A DNA stretch of 64,000 nt, from NCBI GenBank assembly GCA_036389485.1, contig DASVPR010000048.1:17642-81641 (forward strand). The letters run 5' to 3'. This stretch comes from CADCVT01 sp036389485 (GTDB lineage: Bacteria > Actinomycetota > Thermoleophilia > Solirubrobacterales > Solirubrobacteraceae). Below are positions 1 to 8,240 of this stretch, piece after piece. Under the pieces are notes generated by a model. That model was not told the DNA's origin. It saw nothing but the letters and a program-made list of their open reading frames with translations, and did no database searches. A program made the position numbers and the translations under genes. Position 1 is the first letter of the stretch, and each line of letters begins with the position of its first letter.

Positions 1-777
1 GGTCGCGCCGCGCAGGCGCAGGGGCGCGAGGACGAACCAGAGCGCCGCGCCGGCCGCCGCCGCGAGCAGCGCGCCGCGGCTGTAGGCCATGAGCGTCGCG
101 CTCAGGCAGATGCCGAGCGCGGGGAACGCGAGCGCGTTGAGCAGCGGCTCTCCCTCGTGGCGCGCGCCGAGCCACAGGCACGCCGGGACGGCGAGCGCGC
201 CGGTGAGGCCGACCGCGTTCCAGTAGCCGAACGGCTTGCGCAGGCGCGCGAACAGCTCGAACTCGTTGAGCCACTCGGGGAAGAGCTTCGTCAGCAGCGC
301 GTAGCCGCAGACGGCGGTCGTGGCCAGCAGGATCCCGCCGATGACGCTCGGCCAGCGGACCGGCGCGACGCGCGCGGCCGCGACCGCGGCGGCGAACGCG
401 GCGGCGTAGGCGAAGAGGCGGTTCGCCTCCAGCCACGCGCTCGACGGCTGCACGGCCCAGGAGATCGAGAGCGCGGCGACGGCGGCGAGCGTCAGCAGCA
501 GCGCGACCGGCGCGGCGCCGCGCAGCCGCGTTCCCTCCGCCGCGACGAGCGTAGCCGCGGAGCACACCGCGCCGCCGACGAGCAGCAGGACGATCTCGAC
601 GCGCGTCGTCCCCTCGAGGGACTGTCCCCCACCGGCGCCGAACACGACCGCGGCGAGGAGGGTCGCGATCGCGACCGTCGTCAGCGCCGGCGCCCAGCGC
701 CCGCCGCGGCGCAGAGCCTGCGCCGCGCGAGCGCGCGCCGCTCCGGCGGCCCCGCTCCGCGCGCCTCCGGCGGCCAC
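1..777 (-). CDS. O-antigen ligase-like membrane protein (C-terminus beyond window)
   Basis: This reading frame is open from a GTG at 777 to the window edge, giving 259 N-terminal residues. It is very hydrophobic, with about six membrane helices. It contains a Phe-Gly-Tyr-Trp-Asn-Ala-Val-Gly stretch followed by a Tyr-Ser-Arg-Gly motif, the same pair of landmarks found in the ligase-like protein at 16549-18603 (Thr-Tyr-Trp-Asn-Ala-Leu-Gly; Phe-Ser-Arg-Gly). The family (Wzy/WaaL) transfers or polymerises lipid-linked glycans outside the membrane. The GTG is chosen because a GGGAGGG lies about 9 nt upstream. It begins 88 nt after the stop of the upstream co-directional gene. The family call is fairly sure; ligase versus polymerase is not. 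Confidence 0.75.
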   Translation of the reverse strand, partial: MAAGGARSGAAGAARARAAQALRRGGRWAPALTTVAIATLLAAVVFGAGGGQSLEGTTRVEIVLLLVGGAVCSAATLVAAEGTRLRGAAPVALLLTLAAVAALSISWAVQPSSAWLEANRLFAYAAAFAAAVAAARVAPVRWPSVIGGILLATTAVCGYALLTKLFPEWLNEFELFARLRKPFGYWNAVGLTGALAVPACLWLGARHEGEPLLNALAFPALGICLSATLMAYSRGALLAAAAGAALWFVLAPLRLRGAT

Positions 778-786
778 GCCCGAGCC

Positions 787-834
787 CCCTCCCGGGGCGA
801 CACCCGCGGCCCCTCCCGGCGCGACACCCGCGGC
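787..834. repeat. Tandem duplication of a 24-bp unit carrying the ribosome-binding site
   Basis: Two adjacent 24-bp units (787-810 and 811-834) differ at one base. Each carries GGGAGGG on the minus strand. The copy nearer the ligase-like gene supplies the Shine-Dalgarno sequence for the GTG at 777. The duplication therefore doubles the apparent ribosome-binding site in the short gap between two co-transcribed genes. Confidence 0.75.
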
Positions 835-865
835 CGCTCCGCGAGCGGGGTCGCTCGCGGGCCTC

Positions 866-1411
866 TCACCCCAGCCGGCGGCGGACAAGGTCCCTGAGGC
901 GCGGGGCGACGAGGGCGAGGGCGGCGGCGGCGGTGAGGACGAGCAGCGCGACGAGCGGGAACGGGAGGTCGGCGTCGCGGCCGCCGGGGCTCACGCCGGC
1001 GACCTTCGCCGGCCGGTCGACGCCCGCGCGGGCGCGGTCGAGCTCCGCCCGCTCCTTCGGCTGGGCGATGCCGCGGGGGTCGATCGGCTTGCCGTCAGGC
1101 CCGAGCGGGAGGCCGCCCTGGCCGGCCGGCAAGGCGCCGTAGTCGTCGCCGTCGTTCTCGTGCGTCGAGCCCGGCCCGGCGCCGCCGCCGCCGCGCTGGT
1201 TGTCGCGCGCGGCGCGGATCAGCTCGCGGCAGTTCGTGTACTCGTCGAGGTCGGCCGGCATGTCCTTGAGCGCCTGGCGCAGCTCGGGCTTGGGGTGCCG
1301 CTTGTCGAGGCGGCCGTCCTGGCAGTCCTCGTAGATCGCGTCGACGCTCCCGCCCGCCGCGGCCGGCACGGCGAGCAGGGCGATCAGCGCTGTCAGCACG
1401 AGTCGTCTCAT
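866..1411 (-). CDS. Secreted or membrane-anchored small protein of unknown function
   Basis: This 181-residue protein has an N-terminal signal peptide (Met-Arg-Arg, then a Leu/Ala core ending near residue 20). An acidic/charged segment of about residues 22-70 contains two cysteines (Asp-Cys-Gln-Asp-Gly and Thr-Asn-Cys-Arg). A Gly/Pro-rich linker follows, then one membrane helix near residues 153-173 and a basic tail. It therefore looks like an exported domain held by a C-terminal anchor. The ATG shares one base with the stop of the upstream glycosyltransferase (TGATG), so the two are translationally coupled. I do not recognise a catalytic family; a structural or ligand-binding role at the envelope is only a guess from context. 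Confidence 0.7.
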   Translation of the reverse strand: MRRLVLTALIALLAVPAAAGGSVDAIYEDCQDGRLDKRHPKPELRQALKDMPADLDEYTNCRELIRAARDNQRGGGGAGPGSTHENDGDDYGALPAGQGGLPLGPDGKPIDPRGIAQPKERAELDRARAGVDRPAKVAGVSPGGRDADLPFPLVALLVLTAAAALALVAPRLRDLVRRRLG

Positions 1412-2439
1412 CAAGCGTTCCTTCGACGCCGCTCGGCGGACTCCACCGCGGCCGCCATCCCGGCCGCCCACGCCTCGGGCGTGAAGGCGGCCACGTCGCG
1501 CCCGGCGTTCGTGCCGAGCGTCCTGCGCAGGGTATCGTCCCGCGCCATCCGCCGGAGGGCGCCGGCGAGCGCTTCCGCGTCGTTTGCAGGGACGATCAGC
1601 CCGTTGCGCTCGTGGCGCACGAGCCCGCCGGCGGCGGCGCCGACGGCGTCGGATGCGATCACCGGGACGTTCATGTGCATGGCCTCGTTGGCGACGAGCC
1701 CCCACGGCTCGCGGAACGCGCGGGTCGCGATGGAGGGCATCACCAGAACGCTCGCGCCGGCCAGGAAGTTTCGGACCTCCTCCGGGGGCAGCGGGCCTGT
1801 GAAGGTGGCGCCCGGGCGCGCCGCGCCCGGCCCGATGACGACGAGCTCGCCGTCGACACGCGCGCGCCGCCAGGCGTCGAGGAGGACGTGAATCCCCTTC
1901 TCGCGCGCGACGCGGCCGACGAAGACGGCGCGGAAGCGGCCGGGCTCCTCGCGCGGCGCGCTCCAGAACGCGGCGTCGACCGCCTGCGGCGCGACGTGCA
2001 CGTTCCGCGCGCCCCTCCGGGCGACGTACGAGCTGACGTGCTCGCCGTACGTCGCGACGGCGCCGGCGTTCGCGTAGAGGTGGCGGAGAAGTGACCAACT
2101 CGCGGCATGGGCGGGCGTCCGGGGGTGCCACCACAACGCGGTCCAGAGCACGAACGGCACCCCCGCCCGCCGCGCGCCGAGGTACGCGGCGGGCAGCGCG
2201 ACGCGCCCGACGGTCCCGGCCACGACCGCGCGCGCGCCCTTCGCCAGCTTCGCGACCTCGCGCTCGGCGACGTCGACGACCGGCACGCCCGGGTCGTCCA
2301 CCCCCGTCATCGCGTGGCGCCGCTCGCCGCCGAACCGCGCGACGAGCAGCGGCATGCGCGCGTGCAGCGCGCGGAACGAGGCGACGCGGTCCGGCGGGAC
2401 CTCGCTCGTCACGAGGAGGATGGGCCGCGGCGCGATCAC
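1411..2439 (-). CDS. GT4-type glycosyltransferase
   Basis: This is a 342-residue GT-B fold enzyme. The C-terminal nucleotide-sugar domain opens with Phe-Val-Gly-Arg-Val-Ala-Arg-Glu-Lys-Gly (about 173-182), typical of GT4 retaining transferases. The two-glutamate motif follows in Arg-Glu-Pro-Trp-Gly-Leu-Val-Ala-Asn-Glu-Ala (about 243-253). The start is GTG 2439, which overlaps the stop of the upstream gene by 3 nt; an earlier in-frame start at 2550 would run inside that neighbour and its added residues look non-coding. It belongs to a four-gene minus-strand run (5131 to 866) of transferases and an anchored protein. It should add one sugar to the growing lipid-linked glycan at the inner membrane face; donor and acceptor cannot be read from sequence. 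Confidence 0.85.
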   Translation of the reverse strand: MIAPRPILLVTSEVPPDRVASFRALHARMPLLVARFGGERRHAMTGVDDPGVPVVDVAEREVAKLAKGARAVVAGTVGRVALPAAYLGARRAGVPFVLWTALWWHPRTPAHAASWSLLRHLYANAGAVATYGEHVSSYVARRGARNVHVAPQAVDAAFWSAPREEPGRFRAVFVGRVAREKGIHVLLDAWRRARVDGELVVIGPGAARPGATFTGPLPPEEVRNFLAGASVLVMPSIATRAFREPWGLVANEAMHMNVPVIASDAVGAAAGGLVRHERNGLIVPANDAEALAGALRRMARDDTLRRTLGTNAGRDVAAFTPEAWAAGMAAAVESAERRRRNA

Positions 2440-3512
2440 CGCAGCGCCTCCTCGTACGCGGCGACGGTCGCTCTCCCGCACTGCTCCCAGGTGAAGTGCC
2501 GCTCGACGGTCCGCCGCGCCTTCGCGCCGAGGTTCGGCGCCTCGAGGCATTCGGCGAGCGCGGCGCGCAGCGCGTCGAGATCGCCGCGCGGCACGAGGCG
2601 GATCCCCTCGCCGCAGCGCGCGATCTCCTCCGGCCCTGGCTCGCCCGCGCAGCCGATCGCCGGGAGGCCGGCCGCCATCGCCTCGACGTACGCGACCCCG
2701 AACGCCTCGTCGCTCGACGGCATCGCGAAGACGCGGCAGCGCCGGACGACCTCCTGCGCCGCCGCCGGCGGGAGCTGGCCGTGGAACGTCACGCGGTCGT
2801 CGGCGAGGGCCTCCAGCCGCTCCCGCTCGGGCCCGTCGCCGACGATCTCGTACCGCACGCCGTCGGGCAGCGCGCGGATGACGTCGGCGTGGCGCTTGCG
2901 GGGGTCGAGGTGCGCGACGGTGACGACGCCCTCACCCGGCGCGGTCTCGCGCGGGATGTCCGTGCCGAGGTGCACGACGCGCGTGTGCTCCACCCCCGTC
3001 ATCTCCGCCACGCCGGCGCTGTTCGCGAGCACGAGGCGGGCGCCGGCGAGCGCCCGCCGCACCGGCTCCGGCCAGCGCTTGACGGTGAAGAACACGTCGC
3101 CGCCGTGGACGGAGACGACGAGCGGCTTCGTCACGCGGGTGCGGAGGACGGCGTCCCCCGCCGGGACCGCGTTGTGCGCGTGGACGAGGTCGAAGTCGTG
3201 GCGCCTCAGCGCGCGGGCGAGCGGCCGCGCGGCCCAGGCGCCCCACGACCCGTACGACCGCCCGCGCGGCGGCGAGACGAAGGGGACGTACTCGACCGCG
3301 ATCCCGTCGAGCTGCGCGCGGCGCGGCTGGCGGAGCTTGGCGGCGAGCGACCGCGGGGTGAAGTCCGCCTTCGGCGGGATCAGGCGGTGGAGCACGAAGA
3401 CGCGGACGTCCGCGCCGGCGTCGCGCGCGGCGATCGCCTGGCGGTGCGCCCAGACGCCCAGAACCGGGTCCTCCGCCCAGGGGTAGAACTCGGCGACGAC
3501 GGCGACCTTCAC
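2436..3512 (-). CDS. GT4-type glycosyltransferase
   Basis: A 358-residue GT-B glycosyltransferase. The N-terminal half has His-Ala-His-Asn (111-114) and His-Gly-Gly-Asp (136-139), acceptor-side landmarks of GT4 enzymes. The C-terminal half has Val-Gly-Asp-Gly-Pro-Glu and Ser-Ser-Asp-Glu-Ala-Phe-Gly-Val-Ala-Tyr-Val-Glu (about 266-277), the usual E-x7-E donor-binding motif. The GTG at 3512 overlaps the stop of the upstream GT2 gene by 3 nt, and its own stop overlaps the next start, so translation of the run looks coupled. The much longer in-frame extension upstream is antisense or out-of-frame sequence of other genes and is rejected. Substrate is unknown. Confidence 0.87.
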   Translation of the reverse strand: MKVAVVAEFYPWAEDPVLGVWAHRQAIAARDAGADVRVFVLHRLIPPKADFTPRSLAAKLRQPRRAQLDGIAVEYVPFVSPPRGRSYGSWGAWAARPLARALRRHDFDLVHAHNAVPAGDAVLRTRVTKPLVVSVHGGDVFFTVKRWPEPVRRALAGARLVLANSAGVAEMTGVEHTRVVHLGTDIPRETAPGEGVVTVAHLDPRKRHADVIRALPDGVRYEIVGDGPERERLEALADDRVTFHGQLPPAAAQEVVRRCRVFAMPSSDEAFGVAYVEAMAAGLPAIGCAGEPGPEEIARCGEGIRLVPRGDLDALRAALAECLEAPNLGAKARRTVERHFTWEQCGRATVAAYEEALR

Positions 3513-5131
3513 CGGTGCGTCCGCAGCGTCCGGACGTCGTCGCGGCGGACGTACGGCCGCCCGTCGAGGAACGCGCGCGCCTCGGCGACCGCCTCGTCGC
3601 GCCCGTACGCCGCGGCGGCCGGCACGGCATGGTGGATCGGGGTCGCGTCGACGACGCCCATCCGCCAGCCGCGCTCGCGCGCGACCGCCGACCAGTGCGC
3701 GTCGAGGCCCCAGCCCATCCTGAGGTCGGGGAACGGGAGCAGCGCGCCGAACGTGTCGCGGTGGAACGCGGTCACCGGCCCGATCTCGACGAAGCTCGTC
3801 TCGCGCGCGACGCTCGCGGGGCGGCGGCGCGTCACCGCCCACGCCGCGTGGCTGGAGAGACGGTGCGCGGGCTGCGCGAGCTTGAACCCGTGGCGCTCCG
3901 CGATCGCGAGGAAGCGGTCGAGGAACCCGGCCGGCAGGGCGACGTCGTCGTCGACGACCAGGAGCCAGTCGAAGCGCGAAGCGATCCCTTCGGCGGCGTC
4001 CGGACGGATCGCTTCGCGGGCGAGCAGGCGGTTCAGGTTCTCGAACTTCCCGCGGCCGTCGACGTCGGTCGTCCGGATCTCGACGTGGTGCGACGACGAG
4101 CGCAGGATCCTCTCGGCGCCGGGCCACCACGGGCTTCCCTCCCGCGCGACGGACAGCACGAGCACGCGCCGCGGCGCCGACCGCGAGGGGCCGCGGCGCC
4201 ACGCGACGTCGAGCGCGGCGTCGGCGGCGGCCCGGGCGACGGCCCGCCTTCCGCCGACGGTGCCGGACGCGCCGGAGAGGAAGTCCTCGGCCGCCGCGGG
4301 CGACGGTTGGAGCGCCTCCTCGATCCGACCGATCGAGTGCGCGGTGAAGATCGGGCCGTTGGCGCAGCCGAAGCGCGGGCCGTGGGCGAGCGCGCCGAGG
4401 AGGACGCGGGCCTCGCGCGCGAGCGACGGCGGCGTCCCCTTCGCGACGTCCTCGCGCCGGGCCGCGCGGCCGCGCGCCCGTGCAGCGCGGGCGAGGGAGG
4501 ACACGCGTGCGTCCGGCCCCGCTCGGCGGTGCTCCAGCGCGGCGCGCGGAAGCCAGCGGATCCGCCCGCCGGCCGCGTGCAGCCGCGCCTCCCACTCCTG
4601 CTCGTCGCCGTACAGCCCGAGCGACTCGTCGAACGGCCCGACCTCCTCGACCGCCGACCGCCGGACCGCCAGGTTCGCGCCCCACGCGTGCGGGGCGTCG
4701 CGCTCGCTCGGGCCGAGGTCGAGGAACGTGATCGGCGGCCCCTCGCGCCCGCAGAACCGCGGCGCGTAGCCCTCGAAGACGGCGCGCACCGGGCCCGTGA
4801 GGCAGCCGTGGCCGGGGTTGCGCTCCGCCCCGTCGAGCAGCGCGCGCAGCCAGCCGGGCAGCACCCGCACGTCGTCGTCGACGAAGCAGACGAGCTCGGC
4901 GGTCGTCGCGGCGATCCCGGTGTTCCGCGCAGCGTTCAGCCCGCGCGACGAGGCGTGCGCGACGTACCGGGCGCCGTGCCGCGCCGCGAGGTCGCGGGTC
5001 GCGGAGGAGGGCCCGTCGTCGACGACGAGCAGGTCCGCGCCCGCCTCGCGCGCCTGCGCGGCGAGCCCGCGCAGCGCGACGTCGAGGTAGGACGCACGGT
5101 CCTTGGTCGGGACGACGATGGCCGCATCCAC
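3509..5131 (-). CDS. Two-domain GT2 glycosyltransferase
   Basis: A 540-residue protein with two GT-A-like halves. Domain 1 (about 1-260) begins Val-Pro-Thr-Lys-Asp-Arg and has Val-Val-Asp-Asp-Gly (36-40) and Val-Asp-Asp-Asp-Val (84-88), a complete GT2 donor/metal-binding layout, then a Glu-Trp-Glu catalytic-base region near 178-181. Domain 2 (about 320-510) has a second Val-Val-Asp-Asp-Asp-Val at 392-397 and a Gly-Trp-Gly-Leu-Asp segment near 473-477. It may therefore carry out two transfers, as in bifunctional chain synthases. It heads the minus-strand run and is divergent from the gene at 5178, with a 46-bp gap holding both promoters. The ATG start is the first in-frame codon after that gap. 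Confidence 0.85.
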   Translation of the reverse strand: MDAAIVVPTKDRASYLDVALRGLAAQAREAGADLLVVDDGPSSATRDLAARHGARYVAHASSRGLNAARNTGIAATTAELVCFVDDDVRVLPGWLRALLDGAERNPGHGCLTGPVRAVFEGYAPRFCGREGPPITFLDLGPSERDAPHAWGANLAVRRSAVEEVGPFDESLGLYGDEQEWEARLHAAGGRIRWLPRAALEHRRAGPDARVSSLARAARARGRAARREDVAKGTPPSLAREARVLLGALAHGPRFGCANGPIFTAHSIGRIEEALQPSPAAAEDFLSGASGTVGGRRAVARAAADAALDVAWRRGPSRSAPRRVLVLSVAREGSPWWPGAERILRSSSHHVEIRTTDVDGRGKFENLNRLLAREAIRPDAAEGIASRFDWLLVVDDDVALPAGFLDRFLAIAERHGFKLAQPAHRLSSHAAWAVTRRRPASVARETSFVEIGPVTAFHRDTFGALLPFPDLRMGWGLDAHWSAVARERGWRMGVVDATPIHHAVPAAAAYGRDEAVAEARAFLDGRPYVRRDDVRTLRTHR

Positions 5132-5177
5132 GCGGGAAGGGGTACCACGCGCGGCCTGCTGTCAGGCTGCGCACCGG

Positions 5178-6284
5178 GTGATCCTCTTCCTCCACAACCG
5201 CTACCGGACCACCGGCGGCGAGGAGCGCGCGGTCGACGACCTCGCGTGGCTCGTCCGCGAGCACCTGGGGGAGGACGCCGAGGTCCTGACGCGCGACTCC
5301 GGCGCCTCCGGTCGCGGGCACGCGGCGGCCGGCCTGCTGCGCGGCGGCGTGGATCCGGACGACGTCGCGCGCGCCGTCCGCCGCACGCGCGCCCGCGTCG
5401 TGCACGCCCACAACCTCCTGCCGCAGTTCGGCTGGCGGGCGCTCGCCGCCGCGCGCGAGGCGGGCGCGCGCGTCGTCGTGCACCTCCACAACTACCGCCT
5501 CGTCTGCGCCGTCGCGGTCTGCTTCACGCGAGGGGAGGAGTGCACGCGCTGCCACGGCCGGTACACATGGCCGGGCATCCGCCTGAACTGCCGCGGCAAC
5601 CGGGCGGAGGCCGCCGCGTACGGCGCGTCGCTGGCGCTGTGGCAGCGGCGGATGGCCGCGCAGGCCGACGCGTTCATCGTCCCGAGCGCGTTCGCCCTCC
5701 AGCGGCTGCGCGAGCTGCGCGCGCCGCTGGGGGAGCGGGTCACGGTCGTGCCGCACGTCGTGCGCGCCGTCGCGAGCGCGCCGCGGTTCGACGCCGCCGG
5801 CCCGGCGCTCGTGACGTCGCGGCTCGCGCCGGAGAAGGGGATCGACGTCGCGATCGACGCCTGCCGCTCCGCCGGGCTGCCGCTCGTGATCGCCGGCGAC
5901 GGCCCGCTCGACGCCGAGCTGCGCGCGCACGCCGCGGGCGCGGACGTGCGGTTCGCCGGCCGCGTCCCGGAGGACGAGCTGGAGCGGCTCCGCGCTGCAG
6001 CGAGCGTCGCGATCGTGCCGTCGCGCTCCGGCGAGACGTTCGGGCTCGCCGCCGCCGAGGCGATGGCGCGCGGGCTGCCGGTGGCCGCGACGCGGATCGG
6101 CGCGCTGCCGGAGCTGGTCCCCGCCGATCAACTCGCCCCGCCCGGCGACGCCGGCGCGCTGGGCGATCTCGCCGCGAGGCTGCGAGCGAACGAGGCCGCG
6201 GCCCGCGCAGGGCTCGAAGCGGTCGCGCGGGTCGCGGCCCCGGAGGTCGTCGCCCGCGCACTCGCGAGCGTGTACGACGCGTGA
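5178..6284 (+). CDS. GT4-type glycosyltransferase with a cysteine cluster
   Basis: A 368-residue GT-B enzyme. It shows His-Ala-His-Asn (76-79), His-Leu-His-Asn-Tyr-Arg (102-107) and the E-x7-E motif in Ser-Gly-Glu-Thr-Phe-Gly-Leu-Ala-Ala-Ala-Glu (Glu286, Glu294). Residues 110-138 carry five cysteines including a Cys-Thr-Arg-Cys pair, a pattern seen in one GT4 subgroup and possibly a metal-binding or structural loop. The GTG at 5178 begins exactly at the conserved Val-Ile-Leu-Phe-Leu-His start of the Rossmann domain; an upstream ATG at 5103 would overlap the divergent gene. It stands alone on the plus strand. Confidence 0.85.
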   Translation: MILFLHNRYRTTGGEERAVDDLAWLVREHLGEDAEVLTRDSGASGRGHAAAGLLRGGVDPDDVARAVRRTRARVVHAHNLLPQFGWRALAAAREAGARVVVHLHNYRLVCAVAVCFTRGEECTRCHGRYTWPGIRLNCRGNRAEAAAYGASLALWQRRMAAQADAFIVPSAFALQRLRELRAPLGERVTVVPHVVRAVASAPRFDAAGPALVTSRLAPEKGIDVAIDACRSAGLPLVIAGDGPLDAELRAHAAGADVRFAGRVPEDELERLRAAASVAIVPSRSGETFGLAAAEAMARGLPVAATRIGALPELVPADQLAPPGDAGALGDLAARLRANEAAARAGLEAVARVAAPEVVARALASVYDA

Positions 6285-6439
6285 CTCGCGGTCGCGGCGT
6301 GAAGGCGCGCGGGCGCGCGGCGGCGGAGCGACGCGGGCGGCGGGCAGGAGGCGGGGATGAGGTCGCGCGCGTGGAGCGGCGCGGGGCGCGGGGGCGCCGA
6401 GCGCTGCCGACGAGCGCGCGCCGCTCCGGAGCCGCGGCT

Positions 6440-7198
6440 CTACGCCGCGCGCAGCGTGCGGCGAGTCGCGCGGGGGAGCCGGCAGCCGAGCCGCTTCGCC
6501 CCGCGCAATGAGAGCCGGCCTCCGAGGGCTCGGCGGGCGGCGCGGCAGCGCGCGGCGCGGCGGCGGGCGGCGCGGGCGGAGCGGGTCCGGTCGCGGGAGG
6601 AGCGGCGGGGGGCCGCGGCGACGGCCTCGATCTCGTCGTCGGGCGGCTCGACCTCGACGACCGGCTCCGGCCGCGCCGGGTCGGCCGCCTCGCGGCACTC
6701 CGGCAGCGGCTGCGAGTAGAGCGCGGCCATGACGTCGCCGGGATCGCCGGTGTGCTGGCGCCCGAGCAGGTGGCCGATCTCGTGGGTCATCACCGTGCAG
6801 AGCTTCGGCCAGTCGAAGTCGGCGCGGGTGTTGAAGTCGATGCGGCAGTCGAAGTTCTCGCCGGCGTTGTCCCACGCGTGGGTCGGGTTCCGCCACGACG
6901 CGGTCGCGTTCGTTCCCGGCTCGAGCGGCGCCCAGGCGAGGACGACCGCCCCGTCGCACGGGGTCGCGCCCCAGTGGCTTTCCGCCAGCTCGCGCGCCCG
7001 CGCCATCGACGGCCCGTCGACCGGGAAGAGGGCGTCGGCGGGCTCGCTGACGACGTCGCCGAACTCCGCCCGCGGCGCCGCGGATCCGGCGGAGGCGCTC
7101 ACCGGCCCGCCGGCGGCGAGGCAGCCGGCGAGCAGCACGAGCGCGCACACGACGAGCGCGGCGACGGCATGACGATCGATGCGCAGGCGGACCCCCAC
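6440..7198 (-). CDS. Matrixin-like zinc metalloprotease lipoprotein
   Basis: A 252-residue predicted lipoprotein. A hydrophobic leader ends in Leu-Ala-Gly-Cys (Cys26), a lipobox. The catalytic zinc motif His-Glu-Ile-Gly-His-Leu-Leu-Gly-Arg-Gln-His (139-149) is the HExxHxxGxxH signature of metzincins, and Val-Met-Ala-Ala-Leu-Tyr eight residues later supplies the Met-turn. The C-terminal 60 residues are Arg-rich and probably disordered. The GTG at 7198 is chosen because it directly precedes the signal peptide; longer in-frame starts overlap the next gene. It would act outside the membrane, processing peptide or protein substrates. Its presence in an EPS cluster next to peptide-modifying genes is notable, but no link is shown. 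Confidence 0.8.
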   Translation of the reverse strand: MGVRLRIDRHAVAALVVCALVLLAGCLAAGGPVSASAGSAAPRAEFGDVVSEPADALFPVDGPSMARARELAESHWGATPCDGAVVLAWAPLEPGTNATASWRNPTHAWDNAGENFDCRIDFNTRADFDWPKLCTVMTHEIGHLLGRQHTGDPGDVMAALYSQPLPECREAADPARPEPVVEVEPPDDEIEAVAAAPRRSSRDRTRSARAARRRAARCRAARRALGGRLSLRGAKRLGCRLPRATRRTLRAA

Positions 7199-7238
7199 GC
7201 TCCGCCCATCGACGCCCGCGCGCGAGGGGCTTGCGCGA

Positions 7239-8240
7239 TCAGCCCTCCGAGTGGCCGGACAGACGATGCAGGTCGGCCTCGACCATCTCGCGCACCATCG
7301 CCTCGAACCCGATCCGCGGCTCCCAGCCCAGCACGTCCCGGGCCCGGGACGCGTCGCCGCACGCGACCGTCGTCTCCGGCGGACGCACCAGCGACTCGTC
7401 GACGCGCAGGTACGGCGCGGCCTCGAGCCCCACGACCCCGAACGCGGCGTCCGCGAACTCGCGCACGGTCCGCGCGACGCCGCTCGCCAGCACGTAGTCG
7501 CCGGGCTCGGAGTGCCGCAGCGCGAGCACCATCCCGCGCACGACATCCGAGGCGTGCAGCCAGTCGCGCCGCGCCTCGAGGTCCCCGACGAGGACCTCCT
7601 TCTCCAGCCCCAGCTTCACCGCCGCGGCGCCGCGGGACAGCGTCCGCGTGACGTACCGCTCCGGCCGCCGCGGCGACTCGTGGTTGTACGCGACGATCGA
7701 GCACGCGAAGAGGCCGCGCGAGCGCAGCACCCCGCACAGCTCGTGCGCCGCGAGCTTCGCGACGCCGTACGGGCTCGCGGGCCGCGGCGGCGTGTCCTCG
7801 CGCTGCGGCGAGACGCCCGACGCCCGGAAGATCTCCGCCGAGGACGCGACGAGCACCCGCGCCCCGACCTCCCGCGCCGCGCCGAGCACCACCGCGGTCG
7901 CGCCAGCGATCGCCGCCATCGTCCCCGCCGGGTCGTCCCACGACGCCGGCACGAACGCGGGCGCCGCCAGGTGGAAGACCTCCGCCGGCGCCGCGTCGAC
8001 GATCGCCGCGCGCAGAGCGGGCGCGTCGAGGAGGTCCGCCTCGACCGTGGGCACGGAGGGATGCGGTGGCGACCCCGGCCGGACCACCCCGACGACCTCG
8101 CGGCCCTCCGCGAGCAGCAGCTCCGCGAGGATCGAGCCGTCCTGGCCGGTCACCCCGGTGATGAGCGAAGGGGCGCGGGCGGAGGGGCCGGGCGCGGGCG
8201 AGCCGAGGGGCTGGTCGGTCGGGGAGGCGCCGGGCGTCAA
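7239..8240 (-). CDS. GDP-mannose 4,6-dehydratase-like SDR sugar-nucleotide enzyme
   Basis: A 333-residue extended short-chain dehydrogenase. The NAD(P)-binding motif Thr-Gly-Val-Thr-Gly-Gln-Asp-Gly (28-35) and Tyr-Asn-His-Glu-Ser-Pro resemble GDP-mannose 4,6-dehydratase (Gmd). The active-site Tyr-x3-Lys is Tyr158-Lys162 after Ser-Ser-Ala-Glu. It is clearly more divergent than the Gmd at 53028-53999, so it may instead be a GDP-4-keto-6-deoxymannose reductase or a relative that uses Gmd's product. The only start that keeps the Rossmann fold is TTG 8240, overlapping the stop of the upstream epimerase (TTGA); about 25 proline-rich residues precede the fold. It is co-transcribed with the epimerase. 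Confidence 0.78.
   Translation of the reverse strand: MTPGASPTDQPLGSPAPGPSARAPSLITGVTGQDGSILAELLLAEGREVVGVVRPGSPPHPSVPTVEADLLDAPALRAAIVDAAPAEVFHLAAPAFVPASWDDPAGTMAAIAGATAVVLGAAREVGARVLVASSAEIFRASGVSPQREDTPPRPASPYGVAKLAAHELCGVLRSRGLFACSIVAYNHESPRRPERYVTRTLSRGAAAVKLGLEKEVLVGDLEARRDWLHASDVVRGMVLALRHSEPGDYVLASGVARTVREFADAAFGVVGLEAAPYLRVDESLVRPPETTVACGDASRARDVLGWEPRIGFEAMVREMVEADLHRLSGHSEG

Noticed and set aside
157..897. A plus-strand frame of 246 codons at the left end
   Set aside because: Very Arg/Ala/Asp-rich without motifs. The opposite strand encodes a clear membrane protein with ligase motifs.
2436..7148. A single minus-strand frame of 1570 codons
   Set aside because: Only its last 358 residues (from GTG 3512) have protein-like motifs. 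The rest is Arg/Pro/Ala-rich shadow of genes in other frames or strands.
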